DNA of 64,000 bases from Halorubrum salinarum (GCF_013267195.1 NZ_CP053941.1:1984001-2048000), one strand, 5' to 3'; shown: positions 48,259-58,879, counted from the first letter of the stretch. The notes: generated by a model not told the origin, from the sequence alone. A program made the numbers and translations.

Positions 48259-50541
48259 TCAGCGGACGAACCGCCCGATGAGCGGCAGTCGCTCCAGCGC
48301 GAGCCCGCGGACGGCCCGCCGGGCGGCGTCGGCCTCGGACCGCGTCACCGACCCGGCGTAGGCGGCGCGTTCGTACGCGGTCGCGACGGTCTCGACGCGC
48401 TCGTCGGCGCCGAGCGCGCGCATCGTCTCGACGTAGCGCCGCGGGGTCTCCCCCGGCCGCCGCTCGCGGTAGGGCTCGGCGAGCAGCCGTTCGAGGTCGG
48501 CGAACGCCCGCTCGGCGTCCGCGGTCGGGTCGCCGCGCCGCCGCGGGAGCAACGGACCGATCCGCCGGCCCGCGCGGCTCGCGAGGCCGGTCCGCCGGAC
48601 CCCCGCGACGCCGAGGCCGGCGACGAGCAGCCAGTAGAGCGCGGTCTCCGGGTCGGGGAGCGACCCGAGCGGGCCGCCGTCGGCCCCGCTCTCTCCGGTC
48701 TCCGTCGCCGGGCCGGTCGCCGTCTGCGGCGCGGTCCCCGTCTGGGTCCCGTCGAGCCGCGCGACGGCCCCGGGCCCGAGCGACCCGCCGTCGCTCGCGT
48801 TCACCGCCGTCGAGCCGTTCGTCCCGTTGGTCGACGCCCCAGCGTCGTCCGTCGGCTCCGCGTCGGTCCGGTTCGGCTCTGTCTCTGTCGCCGCGTCCGG
48901 CGACGACGCCTCGGTGTCGACGTTCTCCGCCCCGTCGGCGCGCGCCTCCGCGAGCCGGGTCGCACGCGCCTCGTCGCGGGGGTCCGAGGGGGTCGGGTCG
49001 AACGCAACCCAGCCGTGGTCCGGCACGTAGATCGACACCCACGCGTGGGCGTTCTGTCCGCGGACGACGTACTCGTCGTCGCCGACGCGCTCGCCGGGAG
49101 TGTAGCCCGTCTCCATCCGCGTCGGGATCCCTTGCGTCCGGAGCATCGCCGCCATCGTCGTCGCGAAGTAGACGCAGTAGCCCGCGTCCATCTCGAAGAG
49201 GAACGCGTCGGCCACGTCGCCCTCGGGCCGCTCGACGGTCAGGGAGTACTCGTACTCCGAGCGCAGGTACGCCTCGACCGCGGCCGCCCGCTCGTACGGC
49301 GACTCGGCGTCCGCGGCCGCGAGTATCTCCTCTGTCCGCTCGCCGACCCGGTCGGGCGTGCTCTCGGGCAGCTGGGTGTACCGCTCCTCGATCGCCTCGG
49401 GGTAGTCGGTGCTGGCGTTCCGTAGCGCCGCGGGGTCGGCGTCGAGGACGCGGCTCGTCACCGTCACGTCCTCGCCCGGTTCGAGCGGCGCCGCGAGCCG
49501 GAGGCTGCCGCGCTCGTCGACCTCGACCGCCCCGCCGCCCGAGACCGAGACGGGCTTCCAGGGCGCGGGCAGCGCGCCCGACTCCGTCTCCGCGGTGACC
49601 GTCACGTCGACCGTCTCCGCCTCCCCCGGCGGCCCCGCCAGCGTGCCGTTCAGCGGGGTCCGCTCGCCGGTGCGCACCCATCCGTCGCCGGTGTAGGTGT
49701 CGTACGCCCCGGTGTGCCAGTTCCGCTCGACGGGGCTCTCGATCGTGTACCGCACCTCGGGGGAGAGCCGCGTGGTGCCGATCACGTCGAGTTCGTCCTC
49801 GCCGCTCAGGCTCGACTCCAGCGTCGTCGTGCCGCGGTCGAGCCCCAGCGGCGCCGCCGCGCCCGCCGGGATCACGGTGATCGTCGCGCTCGCGACGACC
49901 ATGGCGGCGACCACCAGCGCGAAGGTGCCCGCGTGGCCGCGGCGCCGGCTCGGCGTCGAGAGCGTCGAGAGGCCGACGGCGAGCGCGAGGCCGACCACGC
50001 CGGCGACCGCCGCCCCCGTCTCCGCGTCGCCCGTGAGCACGAGGAAGCCGAGGGTCCCGCCGGCGACGCTCGCGGCCGCGACGTGGCGCCCGCGGCCGGC
50101 GAAGTAGCCGACGAGAAACGTCGGCACCGGCGCCACCGCGAGCACCCACACGTCCGCGAGCGCCAGCCGCAGCACGGAGAGTCCCGTCGACAGCGCGAGG
50201 AGGTCCAAGGCGACGCTCCGGACCGTGAACAGCGCGCGCTGGCTCTCGGGGATCGCGAGGAAGTACCCCGCCAGCCCCGCGGCGAACAGCAGTCCCGCCA
50301 GCCACAGCGCGGTCCGCTCGCCGACCGCCCGCGCCAGCGCGACCCCGCCGAGCCCCGCGACCGCGACGACCGCCGCGGTCCGCCCCGTCCCGCCGACGAC
50401 GTTCGTCACCTCGAAGAAGACGGCGAGGTACGCCGCGGCGACGACCGCGACGCCGACGACCGCCGGGTCGGCCAGCCGCAGCTCGTCCCCGGCGGGACCG
50501 CCCGAGGCGAGCCGCTCCCGGACGGACGCCCCGCGGCTCAC
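48259..50541 (-). CDS. TgpA-like membrane transglutaminase-domain protein
   Basis: This 760-residue protein has about seven N-terminal helices (25-235), an extracytoplasmic region, a transglutaminase-like core with the catalytic triad in AGYCVYFATTMAAMLRTQGIPTRMETGY, NAHAWVSIYVPDHGW and VAFDPTP (about 432-500), a Thr/Ala/Asp-rich linker, one helix, and a C-terminal DUF4129 region. It forms an operon with DUF58 and MoxR proteins (ATGA overlap with the DUF58 gene), a common set thought to act in envelope protein maturation. Confidence 0.9.
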   Translation of the reverse strand: MSRGASVRERLASGGPAGDELRLADPAVVGVAVVAAAYLAVFFEVTNVVGGTGRTAAVVAVAGLGGVALARAVGERTALWLAGLLFAAGLAGYFLAIPESQRALFTVRSVALDLLALSTGLSVLRLALADVWVLAVAPVPTFLVGYFAGRGRHVAAASVAGGTLGFLVLTGDAETGAAVAGVVGLALAVGLSTLSTPSRRRGHAGTFALVVAAMVVASATITVIPAGAAAPLGLDRGTTTLESSLSGEDELDVIGTTRLSPEVRYTIESPVERNWHTGAYDTYTGDGWVRTGERTPLNGTLAGPPGEAETVDVTVTAETESGALPAPWKPVSVSGGGAVEVDERGSLRLAAPLEPGEDVTVTSRVLDADPAALRNASTDYPEAIEERYTQLPESTPDRVGERTEEILAAADAESPYERAAAVEAYLRSEYEYSLTVERPEGDVADAFLFEMDAGYCVYFATTMAAMLRTQGIPTRMETGYTPGERVGDDEYVVRGQNAHAWVSIYVPDHGWVAFDPTPSDPRDEARATRLAEARADGAENVDTEASSPDAATETEPNRTDAEPTDDAGASTNGTNGSTAVNASDGGSLGPGAVARLDGTQTGTAPQTATGPATETGESGADGGPLGSLPDPETALYWLLVAGLGVAGVRRTGLASRAGRRIGPLLPRRRGDPTADAERAFADLERLLAEPYRERRPGETPRRYVETMRALGADERVETVATAYERAAYAGSVTRSEADAARRAVRGLALERLPLIGRFVR

Positions 50542-51698
50542 GGCGACGCCACCTCCCGTCCGTCCGGCGCCGCGTCGGCCCGGCCCGTCCCGGCGCCGTC
50601 CCCGGTCGCGCGCTCCGCCTCGGCCTCGCGGCGCAGGTCGGCGAAGGACTCGGACCGGTCGCCCGCCCGGAACCGGGCGTCGTCCGGCCCGGCGACGACC
50701 GTCACGTCAGCCTCGTCGTCGGCGACCGCGCCCGGGCCGGTCCGCGCCGCCAGCTCCAGCACCTCGCGCCGCCCGCGGCCGCCGGGGGCCGCCGAGACCC
50801 GTCCACCGGGCAGCCGCACGTCGACCGGGACGCCGTCGTCGAGCAGCGCCAGCGCGAGGCTGACGGTCGCCCGCGCGAGCTCGTCGGCCGCGGCCGCGCT
50901 CGCGGCGCGGTCGGCGTCCGCGTCGCCGTCGCGGCCCACGCCGCCGAACGGGTCGCCGTCGCGGTCGGCGCGCCCGCCGCCGCTGACCTCCGTCCCGCCC
51001 GCGATCGCCACCCGGTTCCGCGCGGTCTCGGCCGCGAACTCCTTGACGACGATCTCGTCGCGCTTGGCGGTCGTCGCCCAGTGGACGTCGCGGACCGCGT
51101 CGCCGCGGGTGTACTCGCGGAGACGGTCGAACTCCTCGCGCTGGCGGCTCACGTCGACCGCGTCGGCCGCGTACAGCGCCCGCCGGAACCGCGCCGGGAC
51201 CGGGTCGCGGGGCGGGTACACGGTCACCGCGTCGGTCTCGTCGACGAGCAGCGAGCGCTCGAAGAGGCCGAACACGTCGGTCGCGGTGAGTTCGACCGGG
51301 CCGAGCGTCCGCTCGCCGCGCTCGCGGTACGTGACGGCGTACGAGACGGGCTCCGTGCCGACGGCCGCACGGATCGGCGCCGTCGGTCCGTCGAGCCCCT
51401 CGTCGACCCGGACCCGAACGTCGGCGAGGAACGAGGACGAGCCGCCGCCGTCCCGCGCCGGCGGGCCGAACTCCAGGCGGACCTCGCGCGTCTCCCCGAC
51501 GAACCCGTCGGCGGGCGTCACGTGCCGGACGGTCGGGGCGTCGACGCGCGACACCTGGACGTAGCCGGCCGCGAGCGCGATGGCGACGGGGATGACGATC
51601 GCGTCGAGCGCGCGGCCGCCGGCGGCGAGCGCGCTCGCGGCCGCGACGAGGCCGACGGCGCCGGCGACGCGTCCCCGACGGGTGAGTTCGGGCGTCAT
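50538..51698 (-). CDS. DUF58 family protein
   Basis: This 386-residue protein has two N-terminal helices (about 11-45), a beta-rich domain with DVFGLFERSLLVDETDAVTVYPPRDPVP, and the DUF58 core VSRQREEFDRLREYTRGDAVRDVHWATTAKRDEIVVKEFAAE (about 182-223; 'R-Y-x-x-G-D-x-x-R-x-I-x-W' type). A vWA-like C-terminal part is interrupted by Asp/Gly-rich inserts. It lies between MoxR and the transglutaminase protein in one operon. Confidence 0.9.
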   Translation of the reverse strand: MTPELTRRGRVAGAVGLVAAASALAAGGRALDAIVIPVAIALAAGYVQVSRVDAPTVRHVTPADGFVGETREVRLEFGPPARDGGGSSSFLADVRVRVDEGLDGPTAPIRAAVGTEPVSYAVTYRERGERTLGPVELTATDVFGLFERSLLVDETDAVTVYPPRDPVPARFRRALYAADAVDVSRQREEFDRLREYTRGDAVRDVHWATTAKRDEIVVKEFAAETARNRVAIAGGTEVSGGGRADRDGDPFGGVGRDGDADADRAASAAAADELARATVSLALALLDDGVPVDVRLPGGRVSAAPGGRGRREVLELAARTGPGAVADDEADVTVVAGPDDARFRAGDRSESFADLRREAEAERATGDGAGTGRADAAPDGREVASP

Positions 51699-51728
51699 CT
51701 GAGTGGGGGCGGTGTCGGCGTCATCTCG

Positions 51729-52766
51729 TCACTCCACGCGGATCCGGTCGAGCGCGTCCTGAACCACGTCGGCGCCGTCGGTCCCGCCCGACTCGGTCCG
51801 GATCCGGTGCGAGAGCACGGTCGGGGCCTCCGCCTGAACGTCGTCGGGGATCACGTAGCCCCGGCCCTCCAGCGCGGCGCGGGCCTGCGACGCGCGGACC
51901 AGCGCGAGGCTCCCGCGCGGGCTCGCCCCGAGCTTGGCGTTCCGGCGGGTGAACACCGCGAGGCGGGCCACGTACTCCCGGACCGCCTCCGAGGCCTCGA
52001 TCTCGCCGACGATCCGGCGGGCCCGGCGCACGTCGGCGATCGTCGCCACGGGCTCGACCGCGTCGACCGGGTGGTCGCCGGTGAGCCGCCCGAGGATCGC
52101 GGCCTCCTCCTCGGTGTCCGGGTAGCCGAGCCGGATCTTCTTCGTGAAGCGGTCGACCTCCGCGACCGGCAGCTCGTACGTCTGTCCGGGCTCAACGTCG
52201 TTCTGGGTCGCGATCACGCAGAACGGGTCCGGCAGGGCGCGGGTCGTCCCGTCGGTCGTCACCTGGTTCTCCTCCATCGCCTCCAGCAGCGCCGACTGCG
52301 TCTTCGGCGGGGCGCGGTTGATTTCGTCGCCGAGGACGACGTTCGCGAACACCGGCCCGGGCTGGAAGTCGAACTCGTCGGTCCGGCGGTTGAACACGTT
52401 GACGCCGGTCACGTCGGAGGGCAGCAGGTCGGGGGTGAACTGGACGCGCTTGAACGAGCCGTCGATCGAGCGCGCGACCGACTTCGCGAGCGTCGTCTTC
52501 CCGACGCCGGGCACGTCCTCGACGAGGAGGTGCCCGCGCGCCAGCACGGTGACGAGGACGTGCTCGACGGCGTCGCGCTTGCCGACGATCACGTCCTCGA
52601 CCTCCTCGACGATTCGGTCCGCGAGCGCGGCCACGTCCGCGGGGGTCTCGGGCTCGACGCCGGCGGCGGCCGCCCCGCCGACCTCGCCGCCGGTCGATTC
52701 CGACTCGCCGTCGACCGGCTCCGCGGGACCGGCGCCGAACGGCCCCGACTCTCCGGGGTCCGTCAT
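51729..52766 (-). CDS. MoxR-family AAA+ ATPase
   Basis: This 345-residue ATPase has an acidic N-terminal tail, Walker A VPGVGKTTLA (about 99-108), Walker B VVLGDEINRAPPKTQSALLEAMEE (about 147-170) and sensor VIATQNDVEPGQTYELP. MoxR proteins act as chaperones for metal-cofactor or vWA-domain partners, here the DUF58 and transglutaminase proteins. It is the first gene of the operon. A TATA-like TATAT lies about 70 bp upstream, so this transcript may have a leader. Confidence 0.92.
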   Translation of the reverse strand: MTDPGESGPFGAGPAEPVDGESESTGGEVGGAAAAGVEPETPADVAALADRIVEEVEDVIVGKRDAVEHVLVTVLARGHLLVEDVPGVGKTTLAKSVARSIDGSFKRVQFTPDLLPSDVTGVNVFNRRTDEFDFQPGPVFANVVLGDEINRAPPKTQSALLEAMEENQVTTDGTTRALPDPFCVIATQNDVEPGQTYELPVAEVDRFTKKIRLGYPDTEEEAAILGRLTGDHPVDAVEPVATIADVRRARRIVGEIEASEAVREYVARLAVFTRRNAKLGASPRGSLALVRASQARAALEGRGYVIPDDVQAEAPTVLSHRIRTESGGTDGADVVQDALDRIRVE

Positions 52767-52974
52767 GTTCGGCCGGCCTCGTTCGGGTCGGGCTCCCGTC
52801 CGGAGGCGACCGTGCGAATGCTCCCCGTGATCATCGATATACCACGGGTAAGGCGAGCAACGGCATATGCGTTCCGCCGGCGGCGGTCCGCTCGTCTCGG
52901 CCGATTTCGGCCCTTCGGCGCCGACGGTCGCGGGCGACGATTCGCGCCTCGCGACCGGGCCGTTCGACGCGGAC

Positions 52975-54306
52975 TTACGACTCCCCGACGTTCCGACCGA
53001 CCGGCTCGCCGAACGACGCCGCGCCGGTCGCCGGGTCGCGCTCGTAGACGACCTCGCCCCGGACGAGGGTGACCTCCGGGAAGACGCCGCGGAGCCCCTC
53101 GAAGGGGGTCCACCCGCAGGCGCTGTGGAGCGCGGCGGCCTCTATCTCCCGCGGGTCGGCCGTGTCGACGAGGACGAGGTCGGCGTCGCGCCCCTCCGCG
53201 ACCCGTCCCTTCCGGTCGAGGCCGAACGTCTCTGCGGGGTTCGCGGCGACCACGTCGCGGACGCGTTCGAGCGACAGCTCCCCGGTCCGGGCCGATTCGA
53301 GGAGGAGCGGGTACAGCGTCTCGACGCCGGGGACGCCGCTCGGCGCGTCGACGAGCCCGCGGCGCTTCTCCGCGACGGCGTGGGGCGCGTGGTCGGTCGC
53401 GACCACGTCGACCGCGCCCTCGGCGAGCCGCGCGAACAGCGCCTCGCGGCGCTCCTCCGAGCGGAGCGGCGGGTTCATCCGCCCGAACGTCCCGAGCGAC
53501 CGCGCCCGCTCGCGGGAGAGGAACAGGTGGTGCGGCGTGACCTCGCAGGTCGCGTTCGCCCCGTCGTCGCGGGCCTCGACGACGGCGTCGACGGCCTCCG
53601 GCGTCGAGGTGTGCGCGACGTGGACCTGCGCGTCGCGGTCCGCGGCCGCCGCGAGCGCGCGCTCGACGGCGGCGACCTCGGCGTCTGCCGTCCGGTAGGC
53701 CGACCACGCGTCGGCGGTCGCGGCCGTGCCGACGCCCCCGAGGTCGCCGTCGAGCGCCCCCTCGTCGAACAGCGTCGCGTCCTCGGCGTGGACGGTGACG
53801 GGCACGTCGCGCCGGGCCGCCGCTTCGAGCGCGTCGGCGAACAGGTCGGCGTCGATGCCCATGTCGCCCGTCGAGTCCGCGAGGAACACCTCGCCGAGCG
53901 CGAAGAGGGGTCGGTCGAAGAGGCTCTCCGGGTCCCACTCCGCCGTGACGCCGCCGTTGATCCCGTAGTCGACGAGCGAGTCGGCCGCGAGCGCAGCCTT
54001 CTCGTCGAACGCCGCGCCGTCGACGGTGGGTGGCGAGGTGTTCGGCTGGTCGACGACGGTCGTGACGCCGCCCGCGGCCGCGCTCCGCGACCCCGAGGTC
54101 CACGTCTCCTTGTGGCTCCCGCCCGGCTCGCGGAAGTGGACGTGGACGTCGACCGCGCCCGGCAGGAGGTGTCTCCCCCGGGCCTCGATGACGCGCTCGC
54201 CGGCGTCGGCGCCGAGCCCTCCGGCGACCGCGTCGATCCGTCCGTCGTCGCCGATCCGCACGTCTCGAACCCGGCCGTCGGCCAGCGTCGCGCCCGTGAT
54301 GAGCAT
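52975..54306 (-). CDS. pyrC: Dihydroorotase
   Basis: This 443-residue amidohydrolase forms dihydroorotate in pyrimidine synthesis. Zinc ligands and active-site residues: DVHVHFREPGG (about 53-63), HKETWTSGSRSAAAGGVTTV, VTVHAEDATLF, VHVAHTSTPEAV and VATDHAPH. A GTTTAT box at 54338-54333 is about 28 bp before the ATG, excluding a longer upstream frame. No other pyr gene is nearby. Confidence 0.93.
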   Translation of the reverse strand: MLITGATLADGRVRDVRIGDDGRIDAVAGGLGADAGERVIEARGRHLLPGAVDVHVHFREPGGSHKETWTSGSRSAAAGGVTTVVDQPNTSPPTVDGAAFDEKAALAADSLVDYGINGGVTAEWDPESLFDRPLFALGEVFLADSTGDMGIDADLFADALEAAARRDVPVTVHAEDATLFDEGALDGDLGGVGTAATADAWSAYRTADAEVAAVERALAAAADRDAQVHVAHTSTPEAVDAVVEARDDGANATCEVTPHHLFLSRERARSLGTFGRMNPPLRSEERREALFARLAEGAVDVVATDHAPHAVAEKRRGLVDAPSGVPGVETLYPLLLESARTGELSLERVRDVVAANPAETFGLDRKGRVAEGRDADLVLVDTADPREIEAAALHSACGWTPFEGLRGVFPEVTLVRGEVVYERDPATGAASFGEPVGRNVGES

Positions 54307-54424
54307 CGTTGTCGGCCGGTCGCGGCGAGCGGGATAAACGCTGGTGGTTCCCGGTCGCGGGCTCCGCGGCGACCCGCCACGGGGCACCACAAGACGTTTG
54401 TCGCCGGCGCGGGCTCCCTCGCGC

Positions 54425-55015
54425 ATGGTCTCTGCCCTCTCCGCCCTCTCGGGCGCCGCCCCTCCGCTCTCGGATGCCATCCCTCCGCTTTCGGGCACCG
54501 TTCTTTCGCTCTCGGGCTCGGCCGCGCCCCTCGCGGTCCCCGCCATTGCCGACGCTGTCGTCGGCTGGCTGTGGACGGTCGCGCTGTTCCTCTTCCCCGG
54601 GATCGTCGCCGCGGGGCTGTGCGCGCCGTTCCTCGCCGCCGAGCGCCTCCGCGCGCTGTTCCGCGCGCTGCCGCCGACGGGGCGGCTCCTCCCCTCGTAC
54701 CTCGGCGTCTCGGTCGGGCTCTCGGTCCCGTACCTCGTCGGTGTCGCGATCACGGTCACGCGCGCCGCCGAGGCGGGCCCCGCCTGGAGCTCCGGGTTCC
54801 TGCTCACGGCGCTGATCGGCACCGTCCTCGTCGGAATCGTCGCGCCGGCGGTCGCCGCGCTCGGCCTCCCGCGGCTCGGCGCCGACTGGGACCCGACCGG
54901 CTACGGCGTCTCGACGTACCTCCTCCTCGGCGGCGCGGGGCTGTGGTACGCGGCCGTCGCCGCGGTCCCGCTCGTCGCGCTCGCGGTCGGGATGGCGCTG
55001 CCGGGCGGGTACTGA
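54425..55015 (+). CDS. Membrane protein of unknown function
   Basis: This 196-residue protein has a Ser/Pro/Leu-rich N-terminus (about 1-38) and about five helices (42-68, 90-112, 122-145, 160-195). It contains LGLPRLGADWDPTGYGVSTYLLLGGAGLWY near the end. It is divergent from pyrC. No family recognised. Confidence 0.78.
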   Translation: MVSALSALSGAAPPLSDAIPPLSGTVLSLSGSAAPLAVPAIADAVVGWLWTVALFLFPGIVAAGLCAPFLAAERLRALFRALPPTGRLLPSYLGVSVGLSVPYLVGVAITVTRAAEAGPAWSSGFLLTALIGTVLVGIVAPAVAALGLPRLGADWDPTGYGVSTYLLLGGAGLWYAAVAAVPLVALAVGMALPGGY

Positions 55016-55115
55016 CGGCGAGCTTCGTCCGCGCCACGCCGCCCGATCGCAGCGGGTCCCGCGAACGGTTCGACTCCGTAACGTTTTGTTGGCTCGCGCG
55101 AGCAGTCCCCGGCGC

Positions 55116-55355
55116 ATGCTCCCCGCACCCTTCCGACTGTTCTTCGTCGCCGTCCCCCTCCTCGTCGCCGGCGGCGCGCTGGCGATGGCGGCGTTCCCCC
55201 GAAAGATGATGAGCTGGCAGACGCGCTCGCCCGACGGCTCGACCGGGCGGATCGAACCGAGCGACACGCGGGTCCTGGCGATGCGCGCGACGGGCGTCGT
55301 CGTCGCCGCGCTCGCGCTGCTGATGGTCGTCGCGAACTTCGCGTTCATCCCCTGA
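55116..55355 (+). CDS. Small two-helix membrane protein
   Basis: This 79-residue protein has helices at about 8-26 and 55-77 joined by a charged loop '[30 protein letters not shown]'. ACGTTTTGTT at 55081-55090 precedes the ATG by about 27-33 bp. Resembles the many small haloarchaeal membrane proteins of unknown role. Confidence 0.75.
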   Translation: MLPAPFRLFFVAVPLLVAGGALAMAAFPRKMMSWQTRSPDGSTGRIEPSDTRVLAMRATGVVVAALALLMVVANFAFIP

Positions 55356-55450
55356 GGCGAACTCGGCGGCGCCGTCCGCCGTGGACCCCCGTGCCAACCG
55401 CTGCCGACGCTCCGATACGGTTTTGGGTCGCCCCGCGGAACTCCCGTCAA

Positions 55451-56821
55451 ATGCTGTCTCGACAGTTCGTCCGGGAGAACCCCGAGGTCGTCCGCGAGGC
55501 GCTCGACAACAAGGGCGTCGACGTGGACCTCGACCGGATACTCGACGTCGACGAGGAGTGGCGGGAGCTGAAACAGCGGGGCGACGACCTCCGTCACGAG
55601 CGCAACGAGGTCTCCTCGAAGATCGGTGAGCTGAAACAGGCCGGCGAGGAGGAGGCGGCCCAGGAGGCGATCGAGCGCTCGCAGGAGCTCAAGTCGGAGC
55701 TTCAGGAGGTCGAGGAGCGGGCCGACGAACTGGAGGCCGAGTTGGAGGCGTCGCTGCTCGAACTGCCGCAGATCCCGCAGGACTCGGTCCCCGTGGGCGC
55801 TGACGAGTCCGAGAACGTCGAGCGCCGCCGCGAGGGGTTCGACGACCGCCGCGAGCTCCCGGACCACGTCGAGCCGCACTACGACATCGGCGAGGAGCTA
55901 CAGATCCTCGACTTCGAGCGCGGCGCGAAGGTCGCGGGCGGCGGCTTCTACGTCGCGAAGGGCGACGGCGCCCGCCTCGAACACGCGCTGATCCAGTTCA
56001 TGCTCGACGTCCACCGCGAGCAGGGGTACGAGGACGTGTTCCCGCCGATCCCGGTCAACTCCGCGTCGATGCGCGGCACCGGCCAGCTGCCGAAGTTCAC
56101 CGAGGACGCCTACCGCGTCGAGGGCTCCAACGAGGAGGCGTACGACGACGACGACCTCTGGCTGCTCCCGACCGCGGAGGTGCCCGTCACGAACCTCCAC
56201 CGCGACGAGATCCTCCTCGGCGAGGACCTCCCGCTGAAGTACCAGGCGTACACGCCGAACTTCCGGCAGGAGGCGGGCGAACACGGCACCGAGACCCGCG
56301 GGATCGTCCGGGTCCACCAGTTCAACAAGGTGGAGATGGTGAACTTCGTCCGGCCCGAGGAGAGCGACGAGCGCTTCGAGGGGCTCGTCGACGAGGCCGA
56401 GGAGGTGCTGCGCCGCCTCGAACTCCCCTACCGCATCCTGGAGATGTGTACCGGCGACCTCGGGTTCACGCAGGCGAAGAAGTACGACATCGAGGTGTGG
56501 GCGCCGGCCGACGACATGGACGAGGGCCCCGAGCAGGGCGGCCGCTGGCTGGAGGTCTCGTCCGTCTCGAACTTCGAGGACTTCCAGGCGCGCCGCGCCG
56601 GCATCCGGTACCGGGAGGAGCACCACGAGCCCGCGGAGTACCTCCACACCCTGAACGGCTCGGGGCTCGCGGTCCCGCGGATCGTCGTCGCCATCCTGGA
56701 GTACTACCAGAACGACGACGGCACCGTCACCGTCCCCGAGGCGCTGCGCCCGTACATGGGCGGCACCGAGGTCATCGAGGGCGGCGACGCGGTCGGCGAG
56801 TCGAAGCTGGGCGGGGAGTAG
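55451..56821 (+). CDS. serS: Seryl-tRNA synthetase
   Basis: This 456-residue class II synthetase has an N-terminal tRNA-binding coiled coil (about 25-105), motif 2 [28 protein letters not shown] (about 275-302), and motif 3 [20 protein letters not shown] (about 403-422), where R is the ATP-binding arginine. It is the bacterial/eukaryal-type SerRS, not the rare methanogen form. A GGTTTTGGG element lies about 28 bp before the ATG. Confidence 0.96.
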   Translation: MLSRQFVRENPEVVREALDNKGVDVDLDRILDVDEEWRELKQRGDDLRHERNEVSSKIGELKQAGEEEAAQEAIERSQELKSELQEVEERADELEAELEASLLELPQIPQDSVPVGADESENVERRREGFDDRRELPDHVEPHYDIGEELQILDFERGAKVAGGGFYVAKGDGARLEHALIQFMLDVHREQGYEDVFPPIPVNSASMRGTGQLPKFTEDAYRVEGSNEEAYDDDDLWLLPTAEVPVTNLHRDEILLGEDLPLKYQAYTPNFRQEAGEHGTETRGIVRVHQFNKVEMVNFVRPEESDERFEGLVDEAEEVLRRLELPYRILEMCTGDLGFTQAKKYDIEVWAPADDMDEGPEQGGRWLEVSSVSNFEDFQARRAGIRYREEHHEPAEYLHTLNGSGLAVPRIVVAILEYYQNDDGTVTVPEALRPYMGGTEVIEGGDAVGESKLGGE

Positions 56822-56870
56822 GTCACGCCCTCCGACCGCTCGCGCCCCGAAGCGGCGCCGGCGCTCCCAC

Positions 56871-57743
56871 CTACTTCACGTCCGAACTCGACGCGCGGGA
56901 GAGCAGCACGACGGCGACGGCGCCCAACACGAGGTCGAGCCCGACGAGCACGGCGACGCCGGGCGCGACGCCGTCGAGCGTCCCGCCGAACCACGCGACG
57001 TCGATGACCGTCATCACGTCCCGGTCGATCATGAGCGAGCGAGCGGCGTCGACGCCGTAGGTCACGGGGTTGACGCGGGCGAACGTCTGGATCCACCCCG
57101 GGAGCGCTTCGAGCGGGAGGAACGCGCTCGACAGGAACAACAGCGGGAACTGCAGCAGGTTCGCGCTGATGATCGTCGACTCCTGGTCTCGCGTGAGGAT
57201 CGCGACGGCGTTCGAGAACGCGACGAACCAGAGCGAAAACAGGATCCCGACCGCGACGATCCCCGCCGCCCCGGCGACGCCGGTGACGATGTCGGCGCCG
57301 AGGAGGACGCCGAGCCCGAGGATGATCGCGATCTGGACCGCGATCCGGAACACCTCGGCGGCGGTCTTGCCGACGAAGACGGCCGTGCGGCTCATCGGCG
57401 TGACGAGCACCTTCTCGAACATCCCGTTCTCGATGTCGTTCACGAGCCCGACGCCGGAGGTGATCGCCGCCGCGAGCGCCACCTGAATGGTGATCGCCGG
57501 CACGAGATACGTCTCGTAGCTGATCCCCGGTAGCCCCCGGTTGACCGCGCCGCCCGCGACGTTTCCGAACACCTCCGTGAAGAGCACGAGGAAGATGATC
57601 GGCTGGACGAGCGAGACGACGAGGATGAACGGGTTCCGCACGGCCTTGAGGTTCCACCGCTTGAAGTTCACCCACGCGTCGCCGACGAACGTGTTCCCGG
57701 AGCGCGCGCTCGACCCCGAGCGGTCGTTCGCGGGCGCGCTCAT
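56871..57743 (-). CDS. ABC-2 type transporter permease
   Basis: This 290-residue permease has six helices and the ABC-2 signature region FEKVLVTPMSRTAVFVGKTAAE (about 108-129) and FLSSAFLPLEALPGWIQTFARVNPVTYGVDAARSLMI (about 204-240). It overlaps the ATPase gene (ATGA) and together they form a DrrAB-like exporter of unknown substrate. Confidence 0.92.
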   Translation of the reverse strand: MSAPANDRSGSSARSGNTFVGDAWVNFKRWNLKAVRNPFILVVSLVQPIIFLVLFTEVFGNVAGGAVNRGLPGISYETYLVPAITIQVALAAAITSGVGLVNDIENGMFEKVLVTPMSRTAVFVGKTAAEVFRIAVQIAIILGLGVLLGADIVTGVAGAAGIVAVGILFSLWFVAFSNAVAILTRDQESTIISANLLQFPLLFLSSAFLPLEALPGWIQTFARVNPVTYGVDAARSLMIDRDVMTVIDVAWFGGTLDGVAPGVAVLVGLDLVLGAVAVVLLSRASSSDVK

Positions 57744-58780
57744 TGCGCCACCTCCCCGTCGTCGGTGTCGAGCTCTTCCCCGGTGATCGCGAGGAATACG
57801 TCGTCGAGCGTCGGCGCGCGGATGTTGAACCCGGTCACCGTTACGTCCGCGTCCCGGAGCGCCACGAGGAGGTCGGTGCCGTGCTCCCGGGCCGTCTCCG
57901 CGGTGACGCTGATCCCCTCCTCGGTCTCGGCGACCGAGGCGTCCGCGAAGGCGTCGAACTCCCGCGCTATCGCCGCGGCCCGCTCGGTTGCCGTTCCGTC
58001 GCCCTCCAGTTCCACGTCGAGGACCTCACCCCCGACCTCGCGTTTGAGCTCGCTCGGGCTCCCGTCGGCGACGATCTCGCCGTCGAGGATGACCGCCAGG
58101 CGGTCGCAGAGCTGGTCCGCCTCCTCCAGGTACTGCGTCGTCAGGAAGATCGTCGTCCCGAGGTCGTTGATGCGTCGGAAGTACTCCCACAGTCGGTTGC
58201 GGGCCTTCGGGTCGAGCCCCGTCGTCGGCTCGTCCAGGAAGACGAGCGGCGGCCGATGGACCAGCGCGGTCGCGGCGTCGAGCCGCTTTTTCATCCCGCC
58301 CGAGAACTCCTCGGCCCGCTTGTCGGCCACGTCCGCCAGGTCGACGAGGTCGAGCAGCTCGTCGACCCGCACGGACTGCTCGTCCCGCGGGACTCCGTAC
58401 GCCTCGCAGGCGAACCGGATGTTCTCCGCGGCGGTGAGCTCGGGGTCGATGCTCGTCTCCTGAGCCATGTACCCGATCGACTCGCGGACCTTCCGGGAGT
58501 CGGAGCGCACGTCGAAGCCGTTGACCCGGACCGCTCCGCCGGTCGGGGACAAAAGCGTCGCGAACACCTTGATCGTCGTCGTCTTGCCGGCCCCGTTCGG
58601 CCCCAGAAAGCCGAAGAACTCCCCCTCGGGAACGGTCATGTCGATCCCGTCGACGGCGACGGTCCCGTCCGCGTAGGTGAGTTCGAGCCCGTCGACGTCG
58701 ATCGCGGCGGCGGCCGCCGGCTCGCCGGCGCTGCCGTCTCGGGACCGATCGGTCGGTCCCGCCGTGTCCTGTGTAGGCAT
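57740..58780 (-). CDS. ABC transporter ATP-binding protein (DrrA-like)
   Basis: This 346-residue ATPase has Walker A GPNGAGKTTTIK (about 55-66), signature FSGGMKKRLD, Walker B PLVFLDEPTTGLDP and the DrrA-type C-terminal extension ending 'FNIRAPTLDDVFLAITGEEL'. It energises the permease at 56871. Drug or lipid export is typical. The nearby HxlR regulator is about 100 bp upstream on the same strand and might belong to the same regulatory unit. Confidence 0.94.
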   Translation of the reverse strand: MPTQDTAGPTDRSRDGSAGEPAAAAAIDVDGLELTYADGTVAVDGIDMTVPEGEFFGFLGPNGAGKTTTIKVFATLLSPTGGAVRVNGFDVRSDSRKVRESIGYMAQETSIDPELTAAENIRFACEAYGVPRDEQSVRVDELLDLVDLADVADKRAEEFSGGMKKRLDAATALVHRPPLVFLDEPTTGLDPKARNRLWEYFRRINDLGTTIFLTTQYLEEADQLCDRLAVILDGEIVADGSPSELKREVGGEVLDVELEGDGTATERAAAIAREFDAFADASVAETEEGISVTAETAREHGTDLLVALRDADVTVTGFNIRAPTLDDVFLAITGEELDTDDGEVAQ

Positions 58781-58879
58781 ATCCGTATTACCGGATCCGG
58801 CGGCATATACTCCCGACTTCGAACGTCCGACGTTACTACGAAAAATGAAGTCTGCGAGCGGGGTCGACCGCTCGGCACG

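Noticed and set aside
52867..55209. A 780-residue plus-strand open frame
   Set aside because: It is antisense to pyrC, very Arg/Pro-rich, with no domain signature.
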